Part shown: piece by piece, positions 1-10,924 of the stretch
Layout: every line of letters begins with the position of its first letter
Position numbering within the stretch: position 1 is the stretch's first letter
Origin: Sporobolomyces roseus
Lineage: Eukaryota > Basidiomycota > Microbotryomycetes > Sporidiobolales > Sporidiobolaceae
DNA: 64,000 bases
Assembly (NCBI GenBank): GCA_016617785.1
Contig: JADILM010000006.1
Coordinates: 620,001 to 684,000 of the forward strand
Reading direction: 5' to 3'
Position numbers and translations under genes: made by a program
The notes under the pieces: model-generated
What the model saw: the letters and a program-made list of their open reading frames with translations, nothing else
Databases searched by the model: none
Told to the model about the DNA's origin: nothing

Positions 1-1055
1 TTCGTCAACGTACCTTTGGGTTCCAGGTTAATCCAGTAGTGTGATGTTGCATGATGTACTTTCTGAGCTCTTCAAGGAGCGAGACGAAGCTGCGAGCCCA
101 TTCAACTTGCTTAGGGTTGCTGTGAGAAAAATTTGAATCAAGATCAGCGATCAAAGTCTGGAACAGCGATACAGACGACAATCTGCTCACGATTCTTTGA
201 ACTCTTTGATCACTCGGTTGACCCAGAACATAGAGCTATCCTTGAACTCGGCGACGTAAGGTCCAGGAAGATTGTCCTATGTTCAAGAACCGTTCTAGAT
301 CAGTAGCGTACTCCCTGAACGTGAGCAAATTCACGAAACTTACGAGAGTGACCCATCCAAGAGCGGGAATACCTTCGCTAACAACAGTCAATTGGTTCAT
401 TTCCTTGCTCCCTCGGTTCTTCTCCTTCATGTCGATGACAGCCATCAAAGCGGATTGAGTAGGACCGATGATAGTCGAGTACTGAGGAGAGGAAGTGGGA
501 AGTTTGGTGCAGGCCGAAGCGAGTTGAATGAAATCCTTTTGAGCGATGAAACCATTCGCTACTTGTTGAGCCTACAGTCATAACGAAATAGCTTTGTGAG
601 TTGAGGGGGAGAGAGAGGCAAGGGAGTGAGGAAGTAATTCGAGGTGCGTACTTGTTCAGCGATCAATCCTCCCAACTCTTTACTCAAATTGATGTAGTTT
701 GTCAATGAACCTTGAATGAGTTGTTCGTAAGCTTCTACTTGAGGAGACTGCTTCAGTTGTTCCTTCGGAGCTGAAGGTGGAGCAGCGGAACTCGTCGATG
801 AAGCAGCAACCCCTCCAGCTGACTGTGCGGATACTGCCGATGCAGCAGATAGTTGATGCATTCCTCCTGCAGTAGCTTGAGTCATGGCGATGTCTTCTAG
901 TCGAGACGTGGCCGCTTCAAGTCGACGTAACAAAGATTGAAGTGATCCAACTCCTACTCAGCCTCATACTGTGAGTCGATAGGCTGGACAGTGTAGTGTA
1001 GATTGAGCTCACCTTGAGCGGGAATACCAGCTACTCCACTAGGTTGAGAAACCAT
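1..1055 (-). CDS. Adenylyl cyclase-associated protein (CAP/Srv2), N-terminal part, cut by window edge
   Basis: CAP binds actin monomers and, in fungi, adenylyl cyclase through its N-terminus, linking Ras/cAMP signalling to actin turnover. The start is the ATG at 1055-1053; a short first exon (MVSQPSGVAGIPAQG) is followed by an intron and then the cyclase-binding helix (LLRRLEAATSRLEDIAMT). A Ser/Ala-rich linker leads into the helical folded domain, seen as VEAYEQLIQGSLTNYINLSKE, GFIAQKDFIQLASACTKLP, GPYVAEFKDSSMFWVNR and VEWARSFVSLLEELRKYI, ending near HHTTGLTWNPK at a splice donor close to position 10. At least four introns interrupt this part. The proline-rich and C-terminal actin-binding domains must lie beyond the left edge. 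The family call rests on the order of these conserved blocks and is firm; exact exon ends are predicted. Confidence 0.9.
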
Positions 1056-1244
1056 GTTGATGAAATGTTTGAGAGAGAGAAGGAAAGCGGATCGCAATCA
1101 ACTCAACTTTCGCTCACTCGGAATCATGGAAGAGAATGGGTGCAATGCAGTCGAAGAGATAACACAATTTGATACACTTTCTATCTACGGGTCAGAACAC
1201 TACATTTTTCAAGACTTCGATCATAAGAAATTCACTCTTCTTCT

Positions 1245-4137
1245 TCACTCTGCTCTAACTCTCTCTGGCAACGATTCTCCCTTGATCACTGCACATTGGT
1301 CGACACATATCGTCAGTCAATGCGAAACGGCTAGAGTGAAGCGAGAGAGGCTCACCTCGTTGAACTTCTCCCAAATCGAGAGTCTCGTATTCGACCAAAG
1401 CCTTCGCCAATCTCTCCAACTCCTTCTTCTTCTCATTCAATAAATCCTTCGCTCGTTCCTCGGCAGCCTCAATAAGTCCCCTCACTTCATTATCGATCTC
1501 CCTCAGAGTTTCTTGCGATGGGAGAGGTGCGTCGGCTGAATCAGAGTAGGAAACGGGTCCAACCTTGGTCGAGAATCCAAAGCGACGGACCAGCGCCGAT
1601 GCGATGTTGGTGGCATTTTGGATGTCGGATGAAGCTCCGTCCGTGACGTTGTCCTTTCCGTACATCATTTCCTCAGCGGCTCGACCCTGTACGTCGCAGA
1701 TTCTCTCAAGTTAGCTCATGGCAGGAAACAATTCGAGAGGAAATGTACGCACTCCCATAGCTACGTCGAGCTTAGCTCGATACTCAGCGAAAGAATGAGA
1801 GTTCTTGTCCATCTCAGGAAGCATGAGAGTGTATCCGAGAGCGTTTCCTCGAGGCACGACAGTGATCGATTGAAGAGGGTAAGCACCGGGAGTGTAGAGA
1901 GCGACGAGCTAGTACGACCACCTCGTCAATTCGATGACTCGAGTAAGGTTAGGGAAGGGAAAGGAGACGAACAGCATGACCGGCTTCATGACGAGCAGTA
2001 GCCAATTTGTTCTCAGGAGTGATGTAAGCACTCTTTCGTGCAGCTCCCATCATGATCTAGACACGAAGCGATTCAGCAACGAGTCTCGATTCAAAAAAAG
2101 GAAACAAAGTGAAGACTCACCCTTTCTTTCGCCCATTCGAAATGAGTACCAAGTACGGCGTTCGCCCCATCCGCACTAGCTTTAACCGCAGCCTGATTGA
2201 CCAAAGCCTGAAGATCTGCACCCGAGAATCCAATAGTACCTCTCGCGATGATCGATACGTCTACTTTTTGCCTGTCGTAGCCAATGTTTCGGAGGTGGTG
2301 TCGGAGAATCTCCATTCGACCTCGAACGTCGGGGAGGGGGACGACTACGTGTCGATCGAATCGACCAGGTCGGACGAGCGCTTTGTCGAGTGATTCAGGG
2401 AAATTCGTAGCTGCGAGGAGGAAGAAGCTTGCCACATCAGCTGAATTCGTCAAAAGTGATAATTCCTTCTTCTCAACTCACCTCCGATCAGAATGATTCC
2501 TTCGCCAGTAGCGAATCCGTCCAACTCGGTCAACAATTGATTCAGGGTCTGCTTGTGGAAGTGTTGATCCGAAGCTTTTCGTTTACCTCCAATCGCGTCC
2601 AATTCATCGATGAAAACGATTGCTGGAGCTTGTTTCCTCGCTGCAGCGAACAATTCCCTAATACGTCTAGCCCCGACTCCAACATACACTGCCAAAGACA
2701 TGCTTCATAAGCTTCATCGAAGCAAGGGAAAGGAGGAAGAACGTGGGAAAAAAACTCACTCTCGTCAAATTCACTACCACTAGCCGAAAAGAATGCGACA
2801 CCAGCTTCACCCGCAACAGCTCTCGCCAACAAAGTCTTTCCAGTTCCAGGAGGACCCGTCAATAAAACTCCCCTAGGTAACCTTCCACCCAATTTCTCAA
2901 ACTTCTTGGGATCCTTCAAGAATTCAACAATTTCGTAAAGTTCATGTTTCGCTTCTTCTACTCCGTGAACGTCTTTGAAGGTCGTACCACGTCCTGAGGC
3001 GTCGTTGGGGTTTGGGGCGGGGACGGCGGCGAAGGGAGTTTGTTGTTGAGTTGCGCGAAGGATACCGGATGAATCGATGAGAAGTGAGAGTAGTGATAGT
3101 CTGCGAGCAAGAGGCACAAGAAATATCAGTATGGGCCATAGTATGTCGATCGACTTTGTCACTCACAGTAAGAATGAGTAAAGTGCCGTAACAGCGACGA
3201 ATTTGACGATTCTCCAAACCAAAGGACTCTTTGCCTCTTCGACGACGACCCTGATCGGTTCTGATCCCGATGCCGAGTTCGCGCTGCCACTATTGAGCCA
3301 TGATCCGAATGATCCAGTAGATTTGATCTTTGCTTCACCACCTTTACCTCTCGAACTCGAGGAGAACAATGCAGAGATCAATCCCGAGGGCGATAGTTTC
3401 GATAGAGTCGAGTTCTGAGTAGTCGAAGTAGTAGTCGATGAGTCGGTGGTGGTCGATGTAGAGGAAGGTTCGGGGTAAATTGAAGATTTCCAACCCATCG
3501 CGTCCAAAACCTGATTCCTTCTCTTTTCCGCCTCTCCCAATTTCTTCAATCCTTGATTCAAACTCTCCCCTTCCGTACCAACTTGACCAACTTGACTCGC
3601 CAAAGCCTTCAAGTAAACCTTCCAAGATTGTTCATCCTCGATCAATAGTTTACTCCCCTGATCTTTCACGACTTGTTGAGTTTCCCACAATTTCGATCGG
3701 TCTTCCCACGTTTTCACGATTTCTGAGGGTGTCGCATCGTTTTGGAGGTGTTGGCGATAGGTGAAGAGTTGTGAGAGAGTTTCGATCTTCTCGGGAGGAG
3801 GGGAGGAGGAGGAAGCAGAAAGGAAAGATCGAGCTGAAGGAGACGAGGCTCGTAAGAGGGGTAGTAAGCGGGAGGTTCGAATGGAACGAGGGGATGATTC
3901 GAATGGAGATCGTCGAGTTGTAGGGAGATGAGAGAGTAAAGAGGAAGCTGGTGAAGGGGCAGAAGAGTTCCGAGTCGAGGAGAAAGGTCTCAGAGGTCGT
4001 TTACGAGTAGTCTACACATTCCCTCGGATGAGTACAAGGACGTGTGGATCGAAAGGGGGAGAGGAACTTACGACATGAGCGAGATCTCTCAGCAACTCGT
4101 GAAGCAATCCTCCTGATCGATTTGGTGGTGGGATCAT
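1245..4137 (-). CDS. YME1: Mitochondrial i-AAA protease (YME1-like), complete
   Basis: An ATP-dependent metalloprotease of the mitochondrial inner membrane facing the intermembrane space, where it degrades unassembled or damaged proteins. The first exon (4137-4072) starts [16 protein letters not shown]. Exon 2 is rich in Arg and Ser with few acids, as expected of a presequence. A membrane segment ([17 protein letters not shown]) precedes the AAA domain: Walker A GPPGTGKT near 2835-2857, Walker [12 protein letters not shown], and the second region of homology ending [12 protein letters not shown]. The zinc-binding HEAGH motif is at 1990-1976, and the protease domain continues through [20 protein letters not shown] last intron near 1255-1355 gives the end [14 protein letters not shown] and a TGA at 1247-1245. 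The stop lies only about 190 bp before the CAP start on the same strand. The single membrane segment and overall order favour i-AAA over m-AAA (Afg3/Yta12). Confidence 0.93.
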
Positions 4138-4443
4138 CCGCCTACCTGAAGCGAAACAAGAGAGAGTGGCGATCGGAAGAAGTTGTGTGTTGAGGGAAAG
4201 GAAGCGATTACACGGCTTTGAGCGATCGCAGAGTTCTAAGTCGAATTTGTCAAAAAATGCACCCTCTCTCTTACTCGCTACAGAAGCATGAGCAGTGTGG
4301 AGATGGTATAGATTACGTAGAGACAGATACAATAGAGGGGGAAACGTAAAGACTGCAAAATGAAACGAAAATCCTATCCTCCTTTTCGCAAACCACCACC
4401 CTCCTTCCTTCTTGTCCTCCCGACGTCCCCCTGTCTTCTCCAA
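4138..4443. other. Intergenic gap between YME1-like start and thioredoxin stop
   Basis: About 306 bp separate two minus-strand genes, so this holds the promoter of the protease gene and the 3' end of the thioredoxin gene. I see no coding potential with intron-like joins. It contains one copy of the TTTCGCAAA nonamer (4384-4392). Confidence 0.5.
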
Positions 4444-5064
4444 TTACGACGTCTTCGAGTATTGATACCATAGGACGACGAAAACTGCAATGATAACCCA
4501 CTTGAGGTAATTGAAAGGTTCTGGAGGAGGTGCTTCTGTTGGCACCGGTGAGCCAGACAACGTGTTGCCTGATCCAGGGAATGCAGAACCGGTTGACGAC
4601 GACGAAGCACCAACAGAGTGGTGTCTAATCGCAGCTTCGAGGCTGTCATAATTCCCAAAATTATCAGCGAAAAAAGGTAGAATTTCTGTCGATGGGAATT
4701 TCGCACTCACGCTTTTGGATCCGCACCTTTTACTTCTCCTACTTTCCTCTCATTCCGAATGAAGATAAACGTCGGCATCGCTCTCACTTGATAAGCGCGT
4801 GAGATGTCCGAGGCCTTGTCGACGTCGACTTTAACGAAAGTTGACGTTGATGCGAATTCTTTCGCTAGAGATTCGAATCTTGGAGCGATAGCGATACATG
4901 GTCCACACCACGTCGCATGAAAATCGATCTAGGAACGAATCAGAGTCACTCAACGTAAAAAGGGAAGGGAAGAAGAAACGGGAACTGACCACTACTAGCT
5001 TGTTGCTGTTTGCTTTGAGTAAGGTGTTGAGCTCTGGTAGGCTGTTCATGTGTGTGATCGACAT
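4444..5064 (-). CDS. Thioredoxin with C-terminal membrane anchor
   Basis: The predicted protein is about 165 residues. The start ATG is at 5064-5062 (MSITHMNSLPELNTLL). One intron splits KLVV from IDFHATWCGPC, which carries the CxxC redox centre; the fold continues through RFESLAKEF, FVKVDVDK, SRAYQVRAMPTFIF and the cis-proline segment AMPTF. A second intron follows VKGADPKA. The last exon is unlike classical thioredoxins: after a helix (LEAAIRHH) come a Ser/Gly/Pro-rich linker and a single hydrophobic stretch (YLKWVIIAVFVVLWY) ending six residues later in QYSKTS. There is no N-terminal signal peptide, so a tail-anchored protein with its thioredoxin domain in the cytosol is the simplest reading. 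The target membrane (ER, mitochondrial outer membrane or peroxisome) cannot be told. The thioredoxin call is firm, the topology inferred. It is divergent from the phosphatase gene, with 110 bp between starts. Confidence 0.88.
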
Positions 5065-5174
5065 TGTGGAGGTTGAACAGAAGCTAAGTGAATAGTGGAA
5101 GAGAGGGAGAAGAGCGAGAAGATGAGAGAAACGAGGGTTTGGTTCCCTTAACTTCACCACACTCGACTGAAGAG
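5065..5174. promoter_or_regulatory. Divergent promoter, thioredoxin / synaptojanin-like gene
   Basis: Only 110 bp separate the two start codons, so the core promoters and leaders of both genes must share this segment or overlap coding sequence. No clear TATA box is visible. Confidence 0.55.
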
Positions 5175-8100
5175 ATGGGCACGCCATTACAGCTCTACCT
5201 CATTAGAGAACCAAGGACTCTCATCTTGTCATCATCAGACTACGCTCTCGTTTTTAGGAATCCTCCAATTTCCCCCACTTCAAACACTTCAACCTCTCCA
5301 TCTACAAAGGATGAATCAGCCGTCGTAGTAGAGTTGTTACCAAAAGGGGAAGTAAATTGGGACAATGCGGTCATGGTCAATGGCAGAGTCAATGGGAGTC
5401 TGGGATTGCTCAACATTCAAAATGGTAAGTCAAACTCTCTCCATACCGTCCTATGAGACGCACGGGAGACTATTTCGGAGTCGATTGAGCACTTGAAACA
5501 AGCTCAAGGCTACGATCAAGTTCAGCAAGTTTCATGTTGACTGACCTGAACCCCCTTTCGTTCCTCGTTTCGTTTTCATTTTCCTGCAGAAACTTTCATT
5601 TCAATCATCACCAATTCTTCACCAGTCGGCCTCTCTACACGTAACTTCCCCTTCACCGGTCTCGGCACCGAACCCATCTCTCGCATCCTCTCTCTCGATT
5701 TCTACTGCCTCTCGTCTTCCCACTACGATTACCTTCATGCACCTCTCAACGCCTCGAACACTCAAGGCGGTGCTTCATTCGATCCCTCCGTCAGTAACTA
5801 CACGGACGAGTCAACTCGAGCCGACCCTTCCCTCGTCGGTCAAGAACACCCTTGCAATCAAATTCGTAAAATCTTGTCGAACCAATCTTTCTACTTTTCG
5901 TCGGGAGGTGGGGATCAACAGTTCGATATTTCGACGAGGTTGGAAGCTAGGATTGCGAGGGCGCAACATGAGAAAGAGAGGGAAAAGGAGAAGGAACATG
6001 GAGGAGACGAAGGGGTTGAAGCGGGAGAAGAAGAAGATGGTTACACTTCTTCGTTGTTCACGCACGACAAACGGTTCCTCTACAATCATTTCCTCCTCTC
6101 CCCACTACTCTCCTTCAGATCGTCCCTCCCACTACAAGCTCGCAATGTATTCGATCGACAAGGTTTCCTAGTCCTAGCGATTCAAGGGTTCGTAGGGATT
6201 TATGAGATTAGTTTGGCGGGGAAACCGGCAGTGTTGAGTTTGGTCAGTCGGTTGGGATGGAAGAGAGCTGGAACGAGATTCAATGTGAGAGGTGTAGATG
6301 ATGAAGGAGGAGTTGCGAATTTTGTCGAGGTCAGTCTCTTGTCTTTCTTCGTCTATATCATTTCGATTCCTGACGCTCGCCATCTACACAGACGGAAACG
6401 ATTCTGAGAACAGAGAACCTATGCTTCTCCTATGTACAAACGAGAGGATCTGTACCACGCAAGTCAAGTTCTCGAGACCCGCTCTTCCTTTCTTTGCACT
6501 GACGGAACTCGCCTGTGACAGTGTTTTGGGAAGAAGGAGGCTCTCAACCATTCAATCCAAAGATTACGATCACACGACCTCTCGAGGCTTCCCTACCAGC
6601 GTTCCTTCGCCATTTCGAAGACTTACTCGAGACCTACCCTAACCCTCCCACGTCGACTATCCAAATCCTCAACCTCCTCTCTCGAGAAAAGGAAGGTGAA
6701 ACTGCTTTGACTCGCTCCTACGCCGAGCATCTCAAACGAGCGAAAGAAGTCGATGAGAACTTGGAAGAGAGAGTAGGATGGACAGAGTTTGATTTTCACC
6801 GAGTTAGTAGAATGGTCGGCGGGATCGAAGGGGTCAGGAGAGCACTCGGGGATGAGTTGGGTGGGAGGGAGGAGACGTTCGGAGCGTGTGTCGTCGGCGT
6901 CGAGGATGGGAGAGATGATGAAGAGAATGCGACGATCGTTATGAAGCAGAGTGGGATTTTTAGAACGAATTGTAAAGGTCAGCTCAAACTTCTCCTCTAC
7001 CTTCTGGATACCGATCGGAGCTGACTCGTGCCTTCCTTGACTCTCGCAGATGTACGTTTCAACCTCGACTTTTCTTTCTCGATTTCGACGACAAGTTCTG
7101 ACTTTAGTTCCTCGATATGATCACAGTGTCTCGATCGAACGAACGCGGTGCAAGACTCGCTTTCTTCTTTCGCTCTCGCCTCCTTCATTCGCAACACCAC
7201 CGATCCGACGCTTTCCGGTCTCGACGCCTCACTTTGGGCTGCTCATCGAACTCTATGGGCCGACGTACGTTCCTCATCATCCTCATCTGCTCCTTCTGCA
7301 CATAAGCTGAGGAGAAAGCGCTCGTCCAGAACGGAGATGCGTTGAGTAAAGCTTACGTCGGAACTGGAGCTATCAACTCGAGTTTCACGAGGAGCGGGAA
7401 GAAGAGTTTCGCTGGAATGTTATCAGACGCTTCCAAAAGGTGAGTTCGATCTGCCGTCCCATCGGAAGTGTAGCTGATGGACAGCTGCTGTTCCACAGCG
7501 TCAATCGAGTCTTTCAACAACAGTTGTTCGACTCTGGTAAACAGAAAGCGATTGATGCTCTACTCGTGAGCCACTTCATCACAGCTGCAGGACGTAGAGC
7601 TTATCTCGCTGACCGACTGTTCTGTCTCACGTGTAGGGTAATCTCGCAACTTCTCGCAAAGTTCGAATCTTCGACCCTCTCAACGATACTCTTCGATCTC
7701 ACCTCAAGTCCCGCTCAAGCGAGTATACTACCTATCATCAAACGACGATCTGGGTCGGTACCTATAACCTGAACGGGAAACCTCCAAGCGGAGAAAGTTT
7801 GTTACCTTGGCTCTTTCCGACTGAGAATGGTGAGTAGCGGTCATTTCACTTCTTCATCTTCCATGTCAGTGCTGAAGGGAGGAGTTCGAGCGTTGCAGCA
7901 CCGGACCCAGCATTCTTGGTTTTCGCTTTCCAAGAGATCGTTCCTCTTTCACCGCAGATGATCATGGCTACTGATCCAGAGAAGAAGTATGTCCACGTTC
8001 TACATCCGGATTACTCTCTGTCCTGACGATCGGTCTATCCTGCACAGGCGAAAGTGGGAGCAACACATCTTGACGACAGTTCAGAATCGATCTGGAGAGA

Positions 8101-9853
8101 AGAAAGCAGATTACATCTTGCTGAGATCTGGTCAACTCGTAGGGACTGCGCTCATAGTGCTGTGCTTGAAGGAGATCGTTGGAGATGTCAGAAACGTCGA
8201 AATGGCTACGAAAAAGGTAGATTCACGTTTTTTCACTGGCTAGCTCAGATCCGAGGTCTGATGCTTTTGCTTTCCGCAGACTGGACTGAAAGGAATGGCG
8301 GGAAATAGTGAGTGACATCCAATCCTTCAGCGCTGCTCTATTCAAGCTGACGATTTCCATTTCACTCGCAGAGGGAGCTGTCGCCATTCGACTCGATTAC
8401 AAATCGACCTCGTTTTGTTTCCTCACTGCTCATTTGGCTGCTGGTCACTCGAATATCGAAGAAAGGAATCAAGACTACTTCACGATCACTGATGGACTGC
8501 ATTTTGCGAGGGGAAAGATGATTGGCGATCACGAGTGAGTTCCGCTTCTCGCTTCCCTCCACTCTGTGATACTGATCCTGTTGTGCTCTTGCACTTTAGC
8601 AACGTCGTCTGGGCTGCTGATACGAACTACCGAATCAATATGACGAATGATGAAGCGAGAACCTTTGCCGAACAGGATGATTATGATTCTCTCTTCGCAG
8701 CTGATCAGGTGAGCTCAATTTGGATTCAAGTACATCCTTTGCTCCTAAGCTCACTCGGTCCCGCGAACGTGCAGCTGAGTCTGGCGATGCGAAGTCGAGG
8801 GGTGTTCAAAGGCTATCACGAAGCTCCCATCGTTTTCAGACCCACCTACAAGTTTGTACACTCGCTTCGTCCGGGTCGTGATATTCAGCTGACCCGGTGA
8901 GCTCCAAACAGATACGATAACGGAACTGATGAATACGATACTTCCGAGAAGATGAGGGTTCCCGCTTTCACCGGTTTGTCTCTCTTCGCTTCTCTGCACC
9001 TCAATCTGTACTGACAGTCCCCTATCACAGATCGTATCATCTACAAGGGAGACGCTCTCGACGTCAATCGTTACTCGCGAGCAGAACTCTACAGTTCAGA
9101 TCATCGACCAGGTCTGCTCTTTTCTGCTACTTTCTCTCCACAATCTATCGCTGACAAAGCTCGCTGCAATTTTAGTCTACGCAATCTTCCGGGCCACCAT
9201 TCGCGATGTCGACCGAGTCAAACGATCTGCATTGCGGAAACAGCTTTTCCACGAGCTCATTCAGCACTCGAGCGATGAGAAACTCGACGACAAGCTCACA
9301 AGGTTAGCGAACGGCTCCACAGAGATGGATCTGCCCCCGCCGTCGGATGATCAGCAGGCATGGTGGAATAACGAAGGTTCGTCTTCTTCTCCTCGCTTCT
9401 TCTCGTTTCGAAAAGCAGAACTGATCTCATGCATTTGGCTTAGACGGAGTCTTCGTTCCTCCCGCGCTACCATCTCGACAGCGCGCAACCTCATCTGCTT
9501 CCACCGCACACAGCACCTCAAATGGAACACCTCGATCTTCACCTCGAAAACCTGGTCCTCCAGTACCTCGGAAACCGTCTCTCCCTCCTGCTGGTCCACC
9601 GATAGACAATTTACTCGACTTTGACCCGCTACAAGCTAGCTCTACCACCACTTCGGCTCCCGCCACGTTTCAAGCAGTCCGAAGGAAACCTCCTCCTCCC
9701 GTCAGATCAGCTTCTCCAACATCTCTGGCATCTTCTCTCGACAACGTTTCGCTAAACTCGAAGGACGGTCCTCCGCCGATACCTAGGAGACCTTCGTACT
9801 CGTCAAGGGAGCTAGAAAGACAAACAACGGGAGATAGCTGGCAAGTGTTGTGA
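5175..9853 (+). CDS. Synaptojanin-like phosphoinositide phosphatase (Sac1 domain plus 5-phosphatase)
   Basis: This two-domain enzyme removes phosphates from phosphoinositides, chiefly PI(4,5)P2, and in yeast (Inp51/52/53) acts in endocytosis and Golgi traffic. The N-terminal Sac domain shows TRFNVRGVDDEGGVANFVE, YVQTRGSVPLFWEEGG and the catalytic CX5R motif in FRTNCKDCLDRTN; then come NGDALSKAYVGTGA and the 5-phosphatase domain (WVGTYNLNGKPP, FAFQEIVPLSPQ, TGLKGMAGNKGAVAIR, TAHLAAG, WAADTNYRI, PAFTDRIIYKG, SSDHRPVYA). A proline-rich tail (PGPPVPRKP, GPPPIPRRPSYS) could bind SH3 proteins. There are roughly fifteen introns. Three small structures stand out: a GC-AG intron, a 28-nt exon encoding TGLKGMAGNK, and a 2-nt exon completing the catalytic motif. 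The end is uncertain: the simple reading stops after SWQVL at 9853, but a GTGAGC donor there could splice on to about 9903 and stop at 10010. Confidence 0.92.
6459..6521 (+). other. GC-AG intron in the Sac domain
   Basis: The reading frame runs to ...GGA TCT GTA CCA C and resumes at 6522 as TG TTT TGG GAA GAA, giving SVPLFWEE, a conserved Sac-domain block. The intron therefore begins GCAAGT at 6459 and ends GACAG at 6521. No nearby GT donor restores the frame. GC-AG introns are a known minor class; this one matches the donor consensus at the other positions. Confidence 0.75.
7050..7051 (+). other. Predicted 2-nt exon (AT) inside the Sac catalytic motif
   Basis: The exon ending ...AAT TGT AAA G at 6977 must supply N-C-K, and the exon starting at 7127 (TGT CTC GAT CGA ACG AAC) supplies C-L-D-R-T-N. 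The family motif needs Asp between them. The only nearby source is the dinucleotide AT at 7050-7051, bounded by CTCGCAG and GTACGT. That gives intron 6978-7049 (72 nt) and intron 7052-7126 (75 nt), each with its own GT donor, CTGAC branch point and AG end. G+AT forms GAT (Asp) and keeps the frame. A single 149-nt intron would lose Asp and shift the frame. Confidence 0.8.
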
Positions 9854-10924
9854 GCGAATCGGGTGTCTTGAGTATTGCATTGCTGTTGTTGTTCAATATA
9901 GAGTGTTCTCATCTACTCCTTCTCTTCGACTCCGGGCCCTTCGTTGCGCAAATATCGAGAGAGACGAAGTAGAGACGAGATCAGCGAGAGTTGCGATGAA
10001 AACTGCTTGACTACTTCTCCTTTCACAGAGTCGACTCAACTGAGCTATTCGGTCTCTCAATTGTACCCAGGGCTAATGGCAATTGTCGTCGTCAAACAAG
10101 GGGGTCTGTGCGGGTCAACTTCAAAAGTCGTTCGCATCCCGCGAGAACAGCGAAAGCGAAAGACAAGAACAGCTCGACAATATCGTGTTCTGCGTCGAGA
10201 GCAGTCGTAGTCAAAAGAGACTGTCTGTCCGAGACAGATGATCAAGGCCGTGAGTCTTTCGACAGCAGCAATCTGGCAGCGGATGTAGACGAACTTCGAA
10301 ATCCTTTTTTCTAACCCCTCCCTGACCGGAGGGGCTATGCGCGACGCCCTACATTAGTAGAAATGCCCTAAACCAGCATCTTGATACGAGTGAGGGTCTC
10401 GTCAAACCCCCTCAACCCGGTGTGCTCTTAATTGAGTGTACCACCCTTTTTTCTCACTGTTTGCTGAATTTCGCTGCAAGACATCTGTCTGTGATATCCG
10501 TTGTACGCCCAAGTGGGGAGCAGTCCACAAGACCAATGTGTGTCGTTCAGTAGGGTGAGGGTCCCGTGGTGCTTGCCAACTAGCACCGACCAGCGAAATA
10601 GATCTTGCGAATCTTTGCGAAACGAGATGAGGCTACCAACTTAAGCTTGACACAATGGCGCGACCGCCTGCAAAGTGCCACGCTCAGCTCTTAGAAAGCT
10701 GGTTTGAGCAATTAAGGCTTAAGCAGGGGAACGAGCGAGCGAAGCTGAGTCGAAGCGGAAAAACGCGCGCTCAGCTTGGAGTTTCGCAGAACCGTGAATT
10801 TGTGCGATGTTCCTAGCAAGGTGAGATAAGCGGGATCAATGTACTAGTACAGGAATAGATACACTATGCGGCACAACACCTAGAATCGGGAACTACAACA
10901 ACCTCAAAAGCGATGCAATAAAGT
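9854..10924. other. 1.07-kb gap between convergent genes
   Basis: This holds the 3' ends of the synaptojanin-like gene and of the unrecognised minus-strand gene. If the alternative 3' splice is used, coding sequence may reach 10010. Beyond that I see only short open stretches without splice-linked continuation, no tRNA fold, and one GC-rich hairpin. It is one of the two largest gaps in the window, so an unrecognised non-coding transcript is possible. Confidence 0.4.
10315..10334. repeat. GC-rich inverted repeat (7-bp stem, 6-nt loop)
   Basis: CCCCTCC at 10315-10321 is the exact reverse complement of GGAGGGG at 10328-10334, and a run of six T lies just upstream. It sits between two convergent genes. 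Transcribed from either strand it could fold, but no function is shown. Confidence 0.45.

Noticed and set aside
6978..7126. One long intron in place of the 2-nt exon
   Set aside because: It loses the invariant Asp and breaks the frame, whereas both half-introns have complete donor, branch point and acceptor.
9944..10314. Small genes in the open frames after the phosphatase
   Set aside because: Short, overlapping, basic frames on both strands with no splice-linked continuation; part may be the alternative 3' end of the phosphatase.
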